Shown here piece after piece: positions 1 through 7,982 of a DNA stretch of 64,000 bases. The stretch lies in assembly GCA_028280615.1 (NCBI GenBank), contig JANQLK010000020.1:21216-85215 (forward strand), in the 5' to 3' direction. The stretch comes from Woeseiaceae bacterium. Lineage in GTDB: Bacteria; Pseudomonadota; Gammaproteobacteria; Steroidobacterales; Woeseiaceae. Each line of letters begins with the position of its first letter. Position 1 is the first letter of the stretch. Position numbers and translations under genes: made by a program. The notes beneath the pieces were generated by a model. The model ran no database searches, was not told where the DNA came from, and saw nothing but the letters and a program-made list of their open reading frames with translations.

Positions 1-225
1 CGCACGTTCGCGGTCTCCAGGCGCCATGTGCCCGAGGTAGTGCACTCCAACGTCCCACGTGAACTCGTCTCTCGTGAAGCTGTGAGTGAGCCCGCCAAGC
101 GTTTGGTGCTGCTCCAGAAGAAGGACCTTGTGCCCGACATTGCTCAGGGCGGCCGCAGCGGTCATCCCGCCCATACCTGAGCCGATAACGATGGCATCCC
201 AGTGGGTATTCTCAGTGTCTAACAC
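1..225 (-). CDS. FAD-dependent phytoene desaturase/carotenoid isomerase-like oxidoreductase, N-terminal part (runs off left edge)
   Basis: Only the first 75 codons are inside the window. Read on the minus strand, the protein has a Rossmann dinucleotide-binding motif G15-S-G-M-G-G20 followed by a K-x-LLLEQH stretch (end of the second beta strand, binds the FAD ribose) and the family phrase GGLTHSFTRDEFTWDVGVHY. This is typical of NAD(P)/FAD oxidoreductases of the phytoene dehydrogenase, CrtISO and retinol-saturase group; the true substrate cannot be told. I place the start at the GTG at 225 because GAGG lies six bases upstream; no good ATG precedes the Rossmann motif. It is the last visible gene of a probable minus-strand operon (MBL hydrolase, then reductase, then this gene, 73 nt after the previous stop). 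Confidence 0.8.
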   Translation of the reverse strand, partial: MLDTENTHWDAIVIGSGMGGMTAAAALSNVGHKVLLLEQHQTLGGLTHSFTRDEFTWDVGVHYLGHMAPGDRERA

Positions 226-298
226 TCTGAACCTCAGTTGGCTGAAGTGTTGGCTTTCCGATGCAAGTCTTTCATGTCGTTTTAGCCGAGGTGCCCGA

Positions 299-1489
299 CT
301 AACTCAAAATCCGGAACTGCATGAATTTGCCCTCTTCGGCTTCGGCAAGACGTTGCCTGAGGACTGGGCCGAGCGCTGTCGCCGGCGTCAAGACACCACC
401 CCCGGGCGGAGTGTCGTCGAGCAGCAGTGTGAGGCCAAGCTCGGAGAACATCTTCGAGGTTGCCAGGTAGCCCGGGTCTCCGGCACCCTGAACTTCGACA
501 AGAGCAGACCCGGTTCGATCTCCGGTTGATGCATGGACTCGCACGCAGAAGTTGCCAGCCCGCTGGAGCCAAGGGGGCGGTCCTTGTCCAGACTCTGGCT
601 TCATCGGTATAGGTGCGCCGACGAAGTATCCAAATCCGCGACTCAGCCACAGCCATGACGTTTTCAGCCAAGCGCCCGTCGAAATCCCTTCCGCGTAGGT
701 ACACGGCAGATGACCGCCAAGTGCGAGTGAGCGGCGTACTACGCGCGCGTTGATCGGGGCCATAAAGAACGGGCCGCCAATCCGCCGGAAATCGGCATCG
801 AAACGGCGCGAAACCCAACCACTGACCGTTTCACTTTCGTCAGAACGTTTGGCACCCGGCGCCAACACGTAAGGATCCGTGTGAAAGCCTGGCTCGTACT
901 CTGAAGACTGCGCAATGCGCTTGCGGGCTTGCATCGACCGGCGTGTTCCGCCGCTGAACGAACCGGCATAGCTCGTGAACAATGACTTGGTATGGCGCGG
1001 CTGCCCGCCCTTCGACGCCAGATGCTCGATCGCCAGCTGTACACCGAGATCCGATGGGATGCTGTCGACACCTGCGGCGAGGACGATTTTGGCACCCGAT
1101 CGGTCCGCCTCCTCGTGGTATTCGTCGATCAGACGACGCTGATACCAGTATTCGCCTGAGAGGTCCGCGTAGTGGGTGCCCGAGACCGCGCACGCACCCA
1201 CGATGTTGTCACCGTGGCACTCGCTGTAAGGCCCAGCCGTGTTCAGGACCACCCGGGCATCCGACACCATTGCTTCGACCGAAGCCTTGTCGGCCGCCTG
1301 CGCCACAATCACGCCCGGCTCTGACCCCTGAGCGACAGCGGAACTTTTGATGCGCGCGAGCTTCTCTGGATTTCGGCCAGCGATCGCCCAGGAAAACCGA
1401 CCGCCCTCCGGATGCCGGGCCAGGTAGTCGACTACCAGCTGCCCGACGAAGCCCGTTGCACCATGGAGTACGATGTCATACGTAGCCAT
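299..1489 (-). CDS. Saccharopine dehydrogenase-like NAD(P)-binding reductase (trans-acting enoyl reductase family)
   Basis: 396 residues. The N-terminus YDIVLHGATGFVGQLVVDYL carries a GxxGxxG Rossmann motif at residues 10-16, and AIAGRNPEKL follows as the second strand with its NADP-preferring Arg. The phrase VVLNTAGPYSECHGDNIVGAC (split: NTAGPY, then a conserved Cys/His region) is the hallmark of saccharopine dehydrogenase-like proteins and of mycobacterial trans-acting enoyl reductases. These enzymes reduce enoyl groups of lipids or polyketides, but members in proteobacteria are uncharacterised. A clean ribosome site (AAGAGG, five bases before the ATG) supports the start. It sits 20 nt after the MBL-fold gene and 73 nt before the flavoprotein, so the three are probably co-transcribed; a lipid or isoprenoid modification role is inference only. 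Confidence 0.85.
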   Translation of the reverse strand: MATYDIVLHGATGFVGQLVVDYLARHPEGGRFSWAIAGRNPEKLARIKSSAVAQGSEPGVIVAQAADKASVEAMVSDARVVLNTAGPYSECHGDNIVGACAVSGTHYADLSGEYWYQRRLIDEYHEEADRSGAKIVLAAGVDSIPSDLGVQLAIEHLASKGGQPRHTKSLFTSYAGSFSGGTRRSMQARKRIAQSSEYEPGFHTDPYVLAPGAKRSDESETVSGWVSRRFDADFRRIGGPFFMAPINARVVRRSLALGGHLPCTYAEGISTGAWLKTSWLWLSRGFGYFVGAPIPMKPESGQGPPPWLQRAGNFCVRVHASTGDRTGSALVEVQGAGDPGYLATSKMFSELGLTLLLDDTPPGGGVLTPATALGPVLRQRLAEAEEGKFMQFRILS

Positions 1490-1509
1490 CGCGACCTCTT
1501 ACGCCAGTG

Positions 1510-2382
1510 TTATCCGAGCGCCGTCGCGAGCTTCGCGGAGGCAAAGGGATCGTGGCTCGGAATCACAACCAGGTCAGGCAGCGCTTTTTCAAGCTCGCGA
1601 ACCTTCGCAAACGAGGCTTTGAGTTCGTCGGCGTCACCAATCCCGGGGACCTGATCGTTGTGCAGTGGTTCGAGCTCGTACGTCAGGTCACCCACAAACA
1701 ATAGCGGCGGCAGACCGATGCTACGAACCAGTAGTGACATCGAGCCGGGCGTATGGCCCGGCGTAGGCAACAGAATCATCGATCCGTCGCCCATGCAGTC
1801 GTAACACCGGCCAAAAGGCGCCAACAGCGGATCGCTGGTAGGCACGAATTCGACGGTTTGCCAGTTCGCCCCTGGCAGCTCGATGTGCTCGCGCAGGAAC
1901 CAGTCTTGCTCGGGATTTGGTGCACTGAGTCGCTGCCACTCCGCCTTGCTCACCAGTAGCTCTGCCTGCGGCACATGGGCAATTCCGCCGATGTGATCAA
2001 AGTGCAGATGCGAAACGACGACTTTGCTGACGTCGGCCGCTCTGAGATTGACTGCCTCGAGTCGTTTGTCGAGTGCGTCTTCCGGCCCAATATGGAAGCG
2101 AAAGACCTTCTTGAGAATGAACCGACCAATGGGCGATGAAACATAGTTCGGATCCGAAACGAGGGCGGGGTCCGCACCCGTATCGAAAAGGACCAGGCCA
2201 TCGCGGTGCTCAAATGCGTATGCCGTGATCGGCGCTTTGACCCAGCTCCTGGACGTCAGCACCCACCACATTAAAGGCTTCGAAGAGCCATAACGATGTT
2301 CCTTATGCTGTTCCACGAATCCAGTCGTGAGTTCGTGCACGGCTTTGATGGTGGGGCTGGGGGCTTCTGCTTGCGCAACCAT
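1510..2382 (-). CDS. MBL-fold metallo-hydrolase (N-acyl homoserine lactonase-like)
   Basis: 290 residues. The zinc-binding motif HLHFDH is at residues 125-130, a further metal His lies in LPTPGHTPGS (His210) and the bridging Asp in FVGDLTYE (Asp232), with a C-terminal SHDP. Sequence order and the DTGAD strand near residue 70 match the AHL-lactonase-like branch of the metallo-beta-lactamase superfamily. No signal peptide is visible, so it is likely cytoplasmic. GGAGG five bases upstream of the ATG makes the start firm. It is the first gene of the minus-strand cluster with the reductase and flavoprotein. Quorum-quenching activity is possible but not implied; many homologues hydrolyse other lactones or thioesters. 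Confidence 0.85.
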   Translation of the reverse strand: MVAQAEAPSPTIKAVHELTTGFVEQHKEHRYGSSKPLMWWVLTSRSWVKAPITAYAFEHRDGLVLFDTGADPALVSDPNYVSSPIGRFILKKVFRFHIGPEDALDKRLEAVNLRAADVSKVVVSHLHFDHIGGIAHVPQAELLVSKAEWQRLSAPNPEQDWFLREHIELPGANWQTVEFVPTSDPLLAPFGRCYDCMGDGSMILLPTPGHTPGSMSLLVRSIGLPPLLFVGDLTYELEPLHNDQVPGIGDADELKASFAKVRELEKALPDLVVIPSHDPFASAKLATALG

Positions 2383-2827
2383 GGGGACCTCCGTTCAGAG
2401 AGCTGGATGCCGTCCGTTTGAGTGTTTCGCCATGTCCCTGGCGCATCAATCCGTAGTTGCCACTCAGACAGAAGCAGATTCCCGGAGAAGTGAGGAGCTG
2501 TCGGGTTTCTCGCGGATCCGCGGCCCTCTGGAATGACCGTCTCTGTCCGATCGCTGCCGGTCGTTGAGAGGGCCACAGCTACTGCCAAACGACCGCGCCG
2601 GGCAAGAGGCTAAGCGGTAATACTGATGGCTGTCGTGATCGTCAAACAATGATCACAGCCTGCCCCCGCCACCAAACAAGACGGGGCCCCTTGCGGGGCC
2701 CCTCTTCGTTTGGCAACGAGCAGGTATTGAACCTGCATGGTCGCGTAGCAGCGCAAGTTTGCAACGAGCGCGGCGCAGCCGACCGACAGAACCGGGCGGC
2801 GGAGCCGCGAAGGAGAGTCCTGCCCCG
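2383..2827. other. Intergenic region with a tRNA T-arm-like fragment
   Basis: This 445-nt gap lacks a convincing gene. At 2720-2736 the minus strand reads GCAGG TTCAATA CCTGC, a perfect 5-bp stem with a seven-base TTCAATA loop, followed by TCGTTGCCA, which looks like the T arm and 3' end of a tRNA. No matching 5' acceptor half (GCAACGA) exists upstream on that strand; instead GCAACGAGC occurs as a direct repeat at 2713-2721 and 2761-2769. I read this as a tRNA-derived repeat or old attachment-site scar beside the hairpin at 2683-2702, not as a functional tRNA. Confidence 0.4.
2683..2702 (-). terminator. GC-rich hairpin terminator, possibly bidirectional
   Basis: GGGGCCCC, TTGC, GGGGCCCC form a perfect 8-bp stem. 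The outer arms (AAACAAGAC on one side, TCTTCGTTT on the other) are partly complementary and give T-rich tails in both directions, GTCTTGTTTGG on the minus strand. It lies about 125 nt downstream of the haem peroxidase stop and is most simply its terminator. Confidence 0.6.
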
Positions 2828-4606
2828 CTACCGGCGCTTCTTCGACTTCCCGGACTTTTTGGCGTCGAGGCGAAACACGTTGTCCGGTAATTCGTCACCA
2901 ATACTCGTGTTGCGGCGAATGATGTCTGACAGTCGCGTGTCGTTAATCGCCGCGACGTCCTCTCGCGAAAGAGCGTGTTCATACCAGAACCTGTCGCCGT
3001 CGCGTAACGCGGTGAATTGTGTTGCAACAATGCGCTGGATGAGCTCTCCGACCATCGCTCCGGGCATCTCGGGTTCCGCAAGCCCGCCGACCCAGACGTC
3101 GATATCATCAACCGAAGCGTAGGCCGCCGCCAGACGGTTCTGCACTTCAGGGTCGGGGTTGATATCGGCGAACGATTGCTTGCGCGACAATCCAACGGAG
3201 TCTCGAACATCGTTGTACGATGCCAATCCGTGATCCCTGCCGCGCTGGATGTTCAGCGATACCAGGTCAAAACCGCCTTCGCCCGGTGCGCCGAACAGGA
3301 AATTCCGGACATCGTCGATGACGTAGATGTCGATCGACTGACACAGCTGCGATGCGAAGCCGCGAAACAGCGGATCGAGCCCGCCGTCCTGGGTCAGTCG
3401 CTGTGGTGCGAAAAAAGCGTCACGCAAGCTGATGTTCCCCGCGGGTATTGTCCTGCCTTTGGCGTCCACTCGAAGAAGCACTGAGTTGAGTGCGCTGTGG
3501 CCCAGGCGATAGGCGGCCGTCGAGAATACGTTCGCGATCGATGGATCAACGGACGGATCGTAACCCTCGTAACGGCCGATCGAATTCTCGCCCAGGAGCA
3601 GCGGAAGAAACTCATTGAAGCTAATCGCCTGGAGATGTGCGATGACCATGCGGCGTGCTCGCTCAAATATTTGGTCGCCGCTCAAGCCGGGATTCTCGGA
3701 CCCTATCGATGCGGCGTAGCGATTGTGTTCACGCACGAAAAGCGTATGAATCGCCGTGAGTCCAACATGTTCGTTCGCTCGCACGTCTCCCGCGAGGAAC
3801 AGTGCGGCACTGCTTCCTCCCGCGTTGGGCAGGCCATTGACATTGAACGGCAAGTTGTTGCCGGCACTCACCTTCAGACGGCCACTTCCATCGAGTTCCC
3901 GTAGCTCGTGAGCGCGCTCAAGGTCGGATCCGTAGACATTGGAGCCGTCGATCCAGGCCGATATTTCATTGAGTTGCTGGCGGGGGTTGTTGAAACCGGT
4001 TCCGGTCGTCGAGTCGTAGATCGAGCGGTTGAAGGGTATCGTTTTACCGCCTTCGGCGTCGGGGTCGAAGAAGGCATCACCGGCCGGGACGGGAATCGCC
4101 ATGGGCTCCGGTGGGTTAGTGCCGTCCGTGAGATCGATGTCGTGATCAAGAAACTGTCCCCAGAGCCAGAGAAAGTCCGTCGCGCCGTCCGAATTCGGTA
4201 TCTCCGTGGCCTGAGCCGAGACAATGCTACTGATGTGCCTGGGTCCCATCCGGGAACTTCCCGCCATTGCAGCGATACCATCGCCGTAGTCAGAACTCAC
4301 AAGCCTGGCCAACTGCGTTTCCGCGGCACCCGCCGCCTCATCGAGCAGGTTGTTTCCGTGGCCGTCAAGGGACTGGATCTCCGGGTCAGGAACGGATTGG
4401 CTCTCCGATGACGACTGACGCCGGTCGATTCTGCGGACGGGCGAGGAGCCGGCATTGGATGCCTGTCGATCTGCGTCAGAGAGAATCTCCCTGGTGCTTT
4501 GCTCGTCAGCTCTCGCCACGCCGAAGGCAGCTGTTACCAGGACCAACCCGGCCACGATGAGATGTCGGTAAGATCCGGGCGAACGATTGCGATGATGTAA
4601 AGTCAT
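2828..4606 (-). CDS. Secreted animal-type haem peroxidase
   Basis: 592 residues from the ATG at 4606, chosen because GGAG sits seven bases before it and a signal peptide (LIVAGLVLVTAAFGVARA) begins at once; a longer reading frame upstream lacks both. Diagnostic motifs of the animal haem peroxidase superfamily (peroxidasin, myeloperoxidase and bacterial relatives) are all present: distal haem site QFLDHDID with His near 155, LFVREHNRYA, proximal site YRLGHSALNS with His near 370, and LNIQRGRDHGLASYND. The enzyme should use H2O2 outside the inner membrane to oxidise halides, phenols or other donors. The tail ends in a short basic stretch (KKSGKSKKRR), perhaps for binding anionic surfaces. It is transcribed alone, with the hairpin near 2.69 kb downstream. 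Confidence 0.9.
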   Translation of the reverse strand: MTLHHRNRSPGSYRHLIVAGLVLVTAAFGVARADEQSTREILSDADRQASNAGSSPVRRIDRRQSSSESQSVPDPEIQSLDGHGNNLLDEAAGAAETQLARLVSSDYGDGIAAMAGSSRMGPRHISSIVSAQATEIPNSDGATDFLWLWGQFLDHDIDLTDGTNPPEPMAIPVPAGDAFFDPDAEGGKTIPFNRSIYDSTTGTGFNNPRQQLNEISAWIDGSNVYGSDLERAHELRELDGSGRLKVSAGNNLPFNVNGLPNAGGSSAALFLAGDVRANEHVGLTAIHTLFVREHNRYAASIGSENPGLSGDQIFERARRMVIAHLQAISFNEFLPLLLGENSIGRYEGYDPSVDPSIANVFSTAAYRLGHSALNSVLLRVDAKGRTIPAGNISLRDAFFAPQRLTQDGGLDPLFRGFASQLCQSIDIYVIDDVRNFLFGAPGEGGFDLVSLNIQRGRDHGLASYNDVRDSVGLSRKQSFADINPDPEVQNRLAAAYASVDDIDVWVGGLAEPEMPGAMVGELIQRIVATQFTALRDGDRFWYEHALSREDVAAINDTRLSDIIRRNTSIGDELPDNVFRLDAKKSGKSKKRR

Positions 4607-4997
4607 TTCTTCACTCCAGTTTGCGATCGAGGAGGCTGTCGATGAGCAGACTGAAGTGTTCGTCTTACAGTTGCGCGTCGTTTCGCAGTGCAACCCCGCT
4701 GTCATAGAAGACTCCTTAGACCGGTGGCTTTGCGCCCCCGTGTTTCCACGGGTTTGCCCGTTTTGCGACAGACGCCGTCGCGGGCGTCCATTCGGTCCTT
4801 GCCAGCGGTGTGCCTCTATCGGAATGTGAAGTCACACCCAAGCTCAGACGCAGGCAAAAGTAGCAAGGAATTGTGGAGCATTTATGAGCGTGGACACATT
4901 GAACACGTCGGCAATAGCCGACAGTTCGCCTGAGCGGCGAGCTTTATGTTTCGCAATCGGTCACTTACACGAGAGTCGTCTTGTGCAACCGCGTGGG

Positions 4998-5687
4998 CTA
5001 TTTCAGCTTGTACCCGACCCCGTAGACGGTAAGGATTTCTACGTTTTTCAGGCCCGCGTTACGAAGCTTCTTACGGAGATTCTTGATGTGAGCGTCGACC
5101 GATCGATCCGATACCTCCGCTCGATCACCAGCAGTCGCCGTCAGAAGTCGATCACGCGTAAACACTTTTTGCGGGTTGTTGGCGAACAGACACATCAACT
5201 GGAACTCGGCTGGCGACAATCGCAGTTCAATGCCGTTAGCGCTCGCCGCGCGAGCATCGCTGTCCAGAACTATGCCTGCATAGGAGACCTTTCCCTTTCG
5301 ACGTTGCAGTGCTCTTTCTCTAATGGCCATTAGGCGATCTTGCAAGGAATCCATACTCACAGGCGTCAGATCACTGCTTTCGTTCATGCCGATCCCGAGA
5401 AGACGCTCGATTTCACGAATGGAGCCCGACAGGAACACTACGGGCTCATCGGAATAGGCGGTAATTGCTGTAAATGTCTTGCAGCCTTGAGATTCCGGCA
5501 TACAGAAAGCGATCGGCAGCTGATCCGCATCGCGTTTTTGTATCCACTCATCGAGTGCGCTGATCGAACCGATCTTTTCCGATGCGAGCCCGTTGCGCTG
5601 CAAATACTCGCTGACGAGTTGATCGAATTCCCGTTCGTCATCCAGGTCGATGATGACGACGGGTATTGTGGTGCCAACGGGCTTCAT
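4998..5687 (-). CDS. OmpR/PhoB-type transcriptional regulator with degenerate receiver domain
   Basis: About 229 residues from the ATG at 5687; a TTG at 5750 would add 21 residues but leaves almost no spacing from its purine run. The C-terminal ~100 residues are a standard winged helix: LRLSPAEFQLMCLF, VFTRDRLL, then RSVDAHIKNLRKKLR (recognition helix) and TVYGVGYKL. The N-terminal half resembles a receiver (VVIIDLDDE acidic start) but the phospho-acceptor region reads AFCMPES without the usual Asp, and the late Lys of the switch (KP) is absent. It is probably not controlled by phosphorylation. No sensor kinase gene is nearby. A 19-bp palindrome lies about 95 nt upstream. Confidence 0.8.
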   Translation of the reverse strand: MKPVGTTIPVVIIDLDDEREFDQLVSEYLQRNGLASEKIGSISALDEWIQKRDADQLPIAFCMPESQGCKTFTAITAYSDEPVVFLSGSIREIERLLGIGMNESSDLTPVSMDSLQDRLMAIRERALQRRKGKVSYAGIVLDSDARAASANGIELRLSPAEFQLMCLFANNPQKVFTRDRLLTATAGDRAEVSDRSVDAHIKNLRKKLRNAGLKNVEILTVYGVGYKLK

Positions 5688-5781
5688 CCCTGCGCCGGCA
5701 CTCGTTCCAAGTAGCTTTGATACACGTGACTTCCCTGTCGTCCGCGACAATACCCCCTGTACTCAACGCACAATCGGACGG

Positions 5782-5800
5782 CTGGTTGACAGTCAACCAG
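5782..5800. promoter_or_regulatory. Perfect 19-bp palindrome, candidate operator
   Basis: CTGGTTGACAGTCAACCAG is a perfect dyad of two 9-base arms around a single A. It lies 95 nt upstream of the winged-helix regulator's ATG, in the right place for autoregulation, and it is too short-looped to be a good RNA hairpin. No T-run follows, so it is not a terminator. Confidence 0.5.
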
Positions 5801-6129
5801 CAGGGCGGGGCATCGGCAACCGCACCGGGCAGCAGGGCGACATGCCGCGCGATTCAACTGTTTTGCTCGTAGAACGTTCGAATCGACTGGCTTATGTTGA
5901 ACCGTTCCGGAGTCCATCCCGGCCTGTGTTGCGAATATCCAGGGCAAACGACAGGTGGCATAGCGGCTTCGACCACAGCGCCTCAGCTCTGTGCCACTAG
6001 CGGCAGGCGCGAGGCGCTCAGCCGCTCAGCGGACACCGCTAGCGATACGCGACACGGCTACATCGCTCGACGTTTGCCGATTAACGCGGTCGGGCGGGCG
6101 CAGCACAGCTTACAGAGCTACCACCGGCA
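5801..6129. other. Intergenic region without identifiable gene
   Basis: About 330 nt between the regulator's upstream palindrome and the stop of the ThuA-like gene. Open frames here are short, lack ribosome sites and resemble nothing I know. I see no clear promoter or terminator. Confidence 0.4.
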
Positions 6130-6855
6130 CTATTTCCGGGCGCTCCAACGTAGCGCGTCCTCGATTAGCATGAGGTACTTGGGATCCGTCAGCACGGCCT
6201 CGCCATGCCCGGGCTGGATGAACACCACGCGACGCGAGTCCGAGGGTCCAATCCAGGCAATTCGGTCCTCTGATCCGAACGCCGTCGTCGTCAGCAACGG
6301 ACCGACGTCGTCAGAGATCCATAGCTGATCGTAGCTTTCGTCGGCATATCGCCAGTAGCCACCGAGCCGATTCGTTACCGGGTGCTGCGTCGCGGAACGC
6401 GCGACCCCCTGAAAGCCGGCAAAGTACCGCGACGCTTTGAGGCCGTCATGCCCTGACAACACGTACAAGCCACCAACATGGTCGCGCCACCATTCCTGCC
6501 AATCCGGGTAGTTTGCGATTGCATGATGCAATACGACGACCCCGCCACCGCCTCTCAGGTAGCGCAGCAACGCTTCCCGTTCTTCGGCTTCCGCGGTGTC
6601 GTCCCTGTGGTACATGAGCACCGCGTCGGCATCGTCAAGCGCGACGGTAGAAAACACGATTTGGTCATCGTCGACGCTGCGCACCTCGACGTCGATACCT
6701 GGAATACTCTTAAGCGTTCGGACGATGGACGTGTTGTAGCCGACCCCGCCGACCGTCATCAGAACGCGTAGCCTGTCTTGCGGCCGGACGGAATCGGCAA
6801 ACAAGGGCTGCGCGTGCATCGTCACGAGCATCAAGGCCAAAAGGATCCTGTGCAT
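6130..6855 (-). CDS. Secreted ThuA-like domain protein (glutamine-amidotransferase-like fold)
   Basis: 241 residues. A signal peptide (LLALMLVTMHAQPLFA) precedes a ThuA-like domain: LRVLMTVGGVGYN at the start, DDADAVLMYHRDD, LRYLRGGGGVVVLHHAIAN and WWRDHVGG, then a late GHGEAVLTDPKY. These match the family named from Sinorhizobium ThuA (3-ketotrehalose/disaccharide use), where the conserved HHAI/GG(R/H) segments line the active cleft. Exported homologues are common near sugar dehydrogenases, but the substrate here is unknown. It is transcribed divergently from a LysR gene 92 nt away, which suggests that regulator controls it. Confidence 0.82.
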   Translation of the reverse strand: MHRILLALMLVTMHAQPLFADSVRPQDRLRVLMTVGGVGYNTSIVRTLKSIPGIDVEVRSVDDDQIVFSTVALDDADAVLMYHRDDTAEAEEREALLRYLRGGGGVVVLHHAIANYPDWQEWWRDHVGGLYVLSGHDGLKASRYFAGFQGVARSATQHPVTNRLGGYWRYADESYDQLWISDDVGPLLTTTAFGSEDRIAWIGPSDSRRVVFIQPGHGEAVLTDPKYLMLIEDALRWSARK

Positions 6856-6889
6856 CGCCGTTCCCGCCTGACCATTTCGAATGCATGGT

Positions 6890-6908
6890 ATTCTTGGCTA
6901 TTCAGAAT
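6890..6908. promoter_or_regulatory. Dyad in the LysR/ThuA divergent promoter region
   Basis: ATTC-N11-GAAT (ATTCTTGGCTATTCAGAAT) lies between the divergent ThuA-like and LysR genes. LysR proteins usually bind imperfect dyads in exactly this position, though the classic T-N11-A spacing is not met (the inner pair is C-N11-G). Candidate binding site only. Confidence 0.35.
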
Positions 6909-6947
6909 TCGAGATCAATCAACATAAACCTAGATACCTAAACAGAA

Positions 6948-7865
6948 GTGAAGAACCTGGACTGGCAGCGTTTGCATATACTCAGCGTCGCTCTGGAATC
7001 CCGGAGCCTGTCCGAGGCGGCGAGACGTTTGGGCCTGAGCCAGCCTACTGTCAGTCGCCAGATCCGTGCTCTCGAGCAGGACCTCGATGAGGCGCTCATT
7101 GACGTGACGCCGGACGGCTCACACCCAACCGCTGCTGCGCTGCGGCTTGCGCCGGCCTTGAGCGACATGATGCGGGCGGCGGATTCGATCGGCTCATTAC
7201 CCGTCACTCCGCCCGACACACCGCTGGTTCGCATCACTTGCGGGCCATGGACGGCTGCGCTGCTTAGCAGGAATCTCCACGAGCTACTCGGTGAACCTGC
7301 GGATACGGAAATCGAAATCGTATCGAGCATCACGTTCGCAGATCTGCTGAGACGCCAGGCGGACATCGCAATACGGAATCAGCGACCGACCGACGGGCGT
7401 CTCGTCGTCAAGCGGCTGCCGGACTATGCGTGCGCCGTTTACGGTGCATCGCGGTTAGTCAGCGTGCGCGCGGAGGCGTTTGATGATAGGCGATTCTCGG
7501 AATTCGAATGGGCGGCGCTGGTTGAGGAGCTGGACCATTTTCCTACGGCAAGATGGCTGTCGAAGCGGCTAAAGAAGGCGCCTGTCGCCCGATTCTCGAC
7601 GTCGATCAATCTGCTCGACGCGGTAAGAGGCGGCAACGTCCTTGCCGTGCTGCCTTGCTTCGCCGGAGACACCGAAAACGGTATCGAACGGGTCAGCGAG
7701 ACCTTCGTTCCCGACTACGACGGGCATTGGATAGTACTGGGCAACGATATTCGACGCCGTCCCCATGTGAGGCGTACAGCCGATCGGATCAACGCGTTTT
7801 TGCACGCGAACGTGACACTTCTGATGCCGGCGGCAGGAGAGGGCGGCACGCATCGCAGCCAGTGA
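6948..7865 (+). CDS. LysR-family transcriptional regulator
   Basis: 305 residues from a GTG start. The N-terminal helix-turn-helix is canonical: LHILSVALESRSLSEAARRL followed by GLSQPTVSRQIRALEQDLDE at about residues 10-50. The rest fits a LysR substrate-binding domain (ITCGPWTAALL, ADIAIRNQRPTDGRLVVKRL, GNVLAVLPCFAGD). The family acts as a tetramer on divergent promoters with a small-molecule co-inducer. Its head-to-head neighbour is the ThuA-like exported protein, the most likely target. No strong ribosome site precedes the GTG, so the start is less sure than the gene. Confidence 0.88.
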   Translation: MKNLDWQRLHILSVALESRSLSEAARRLGLSQPTVSRQIRALEQDLDEALIDVTPDGSHPTAAALRLAPALSDMMRAADSIGSLPVTPPDTPLVRITCGPWTAALLSRNLHELLGEPADTEIEIVSSITFADLLRRQADIAIRNQRPTDGRLVVKRLPDYACAVYGASRLVSVRAEAFDDRRFSEFEWAALVEELDHFPTARWLSKRLKKAPVARFSTSINLLDAVRGGNVLAVLPCFAGDTENGIERVSETFVPDYDGHWIVLGNDIRRRPHVRRTADRINAFLHANVTLLMPAAGEGGTHRSQ

Positions 7866-7982
7866 GTGTCGCCTCCAACTCGGAAGGGATTGCTTCTCAG
7901 CGTGTCGGTACTTGCGCGGTACGTGCGCCCGCAAAGCCAGAGCGCCGCGCTCCAGGCCGGGCGCCGCGTGGGGTACGGTTTC

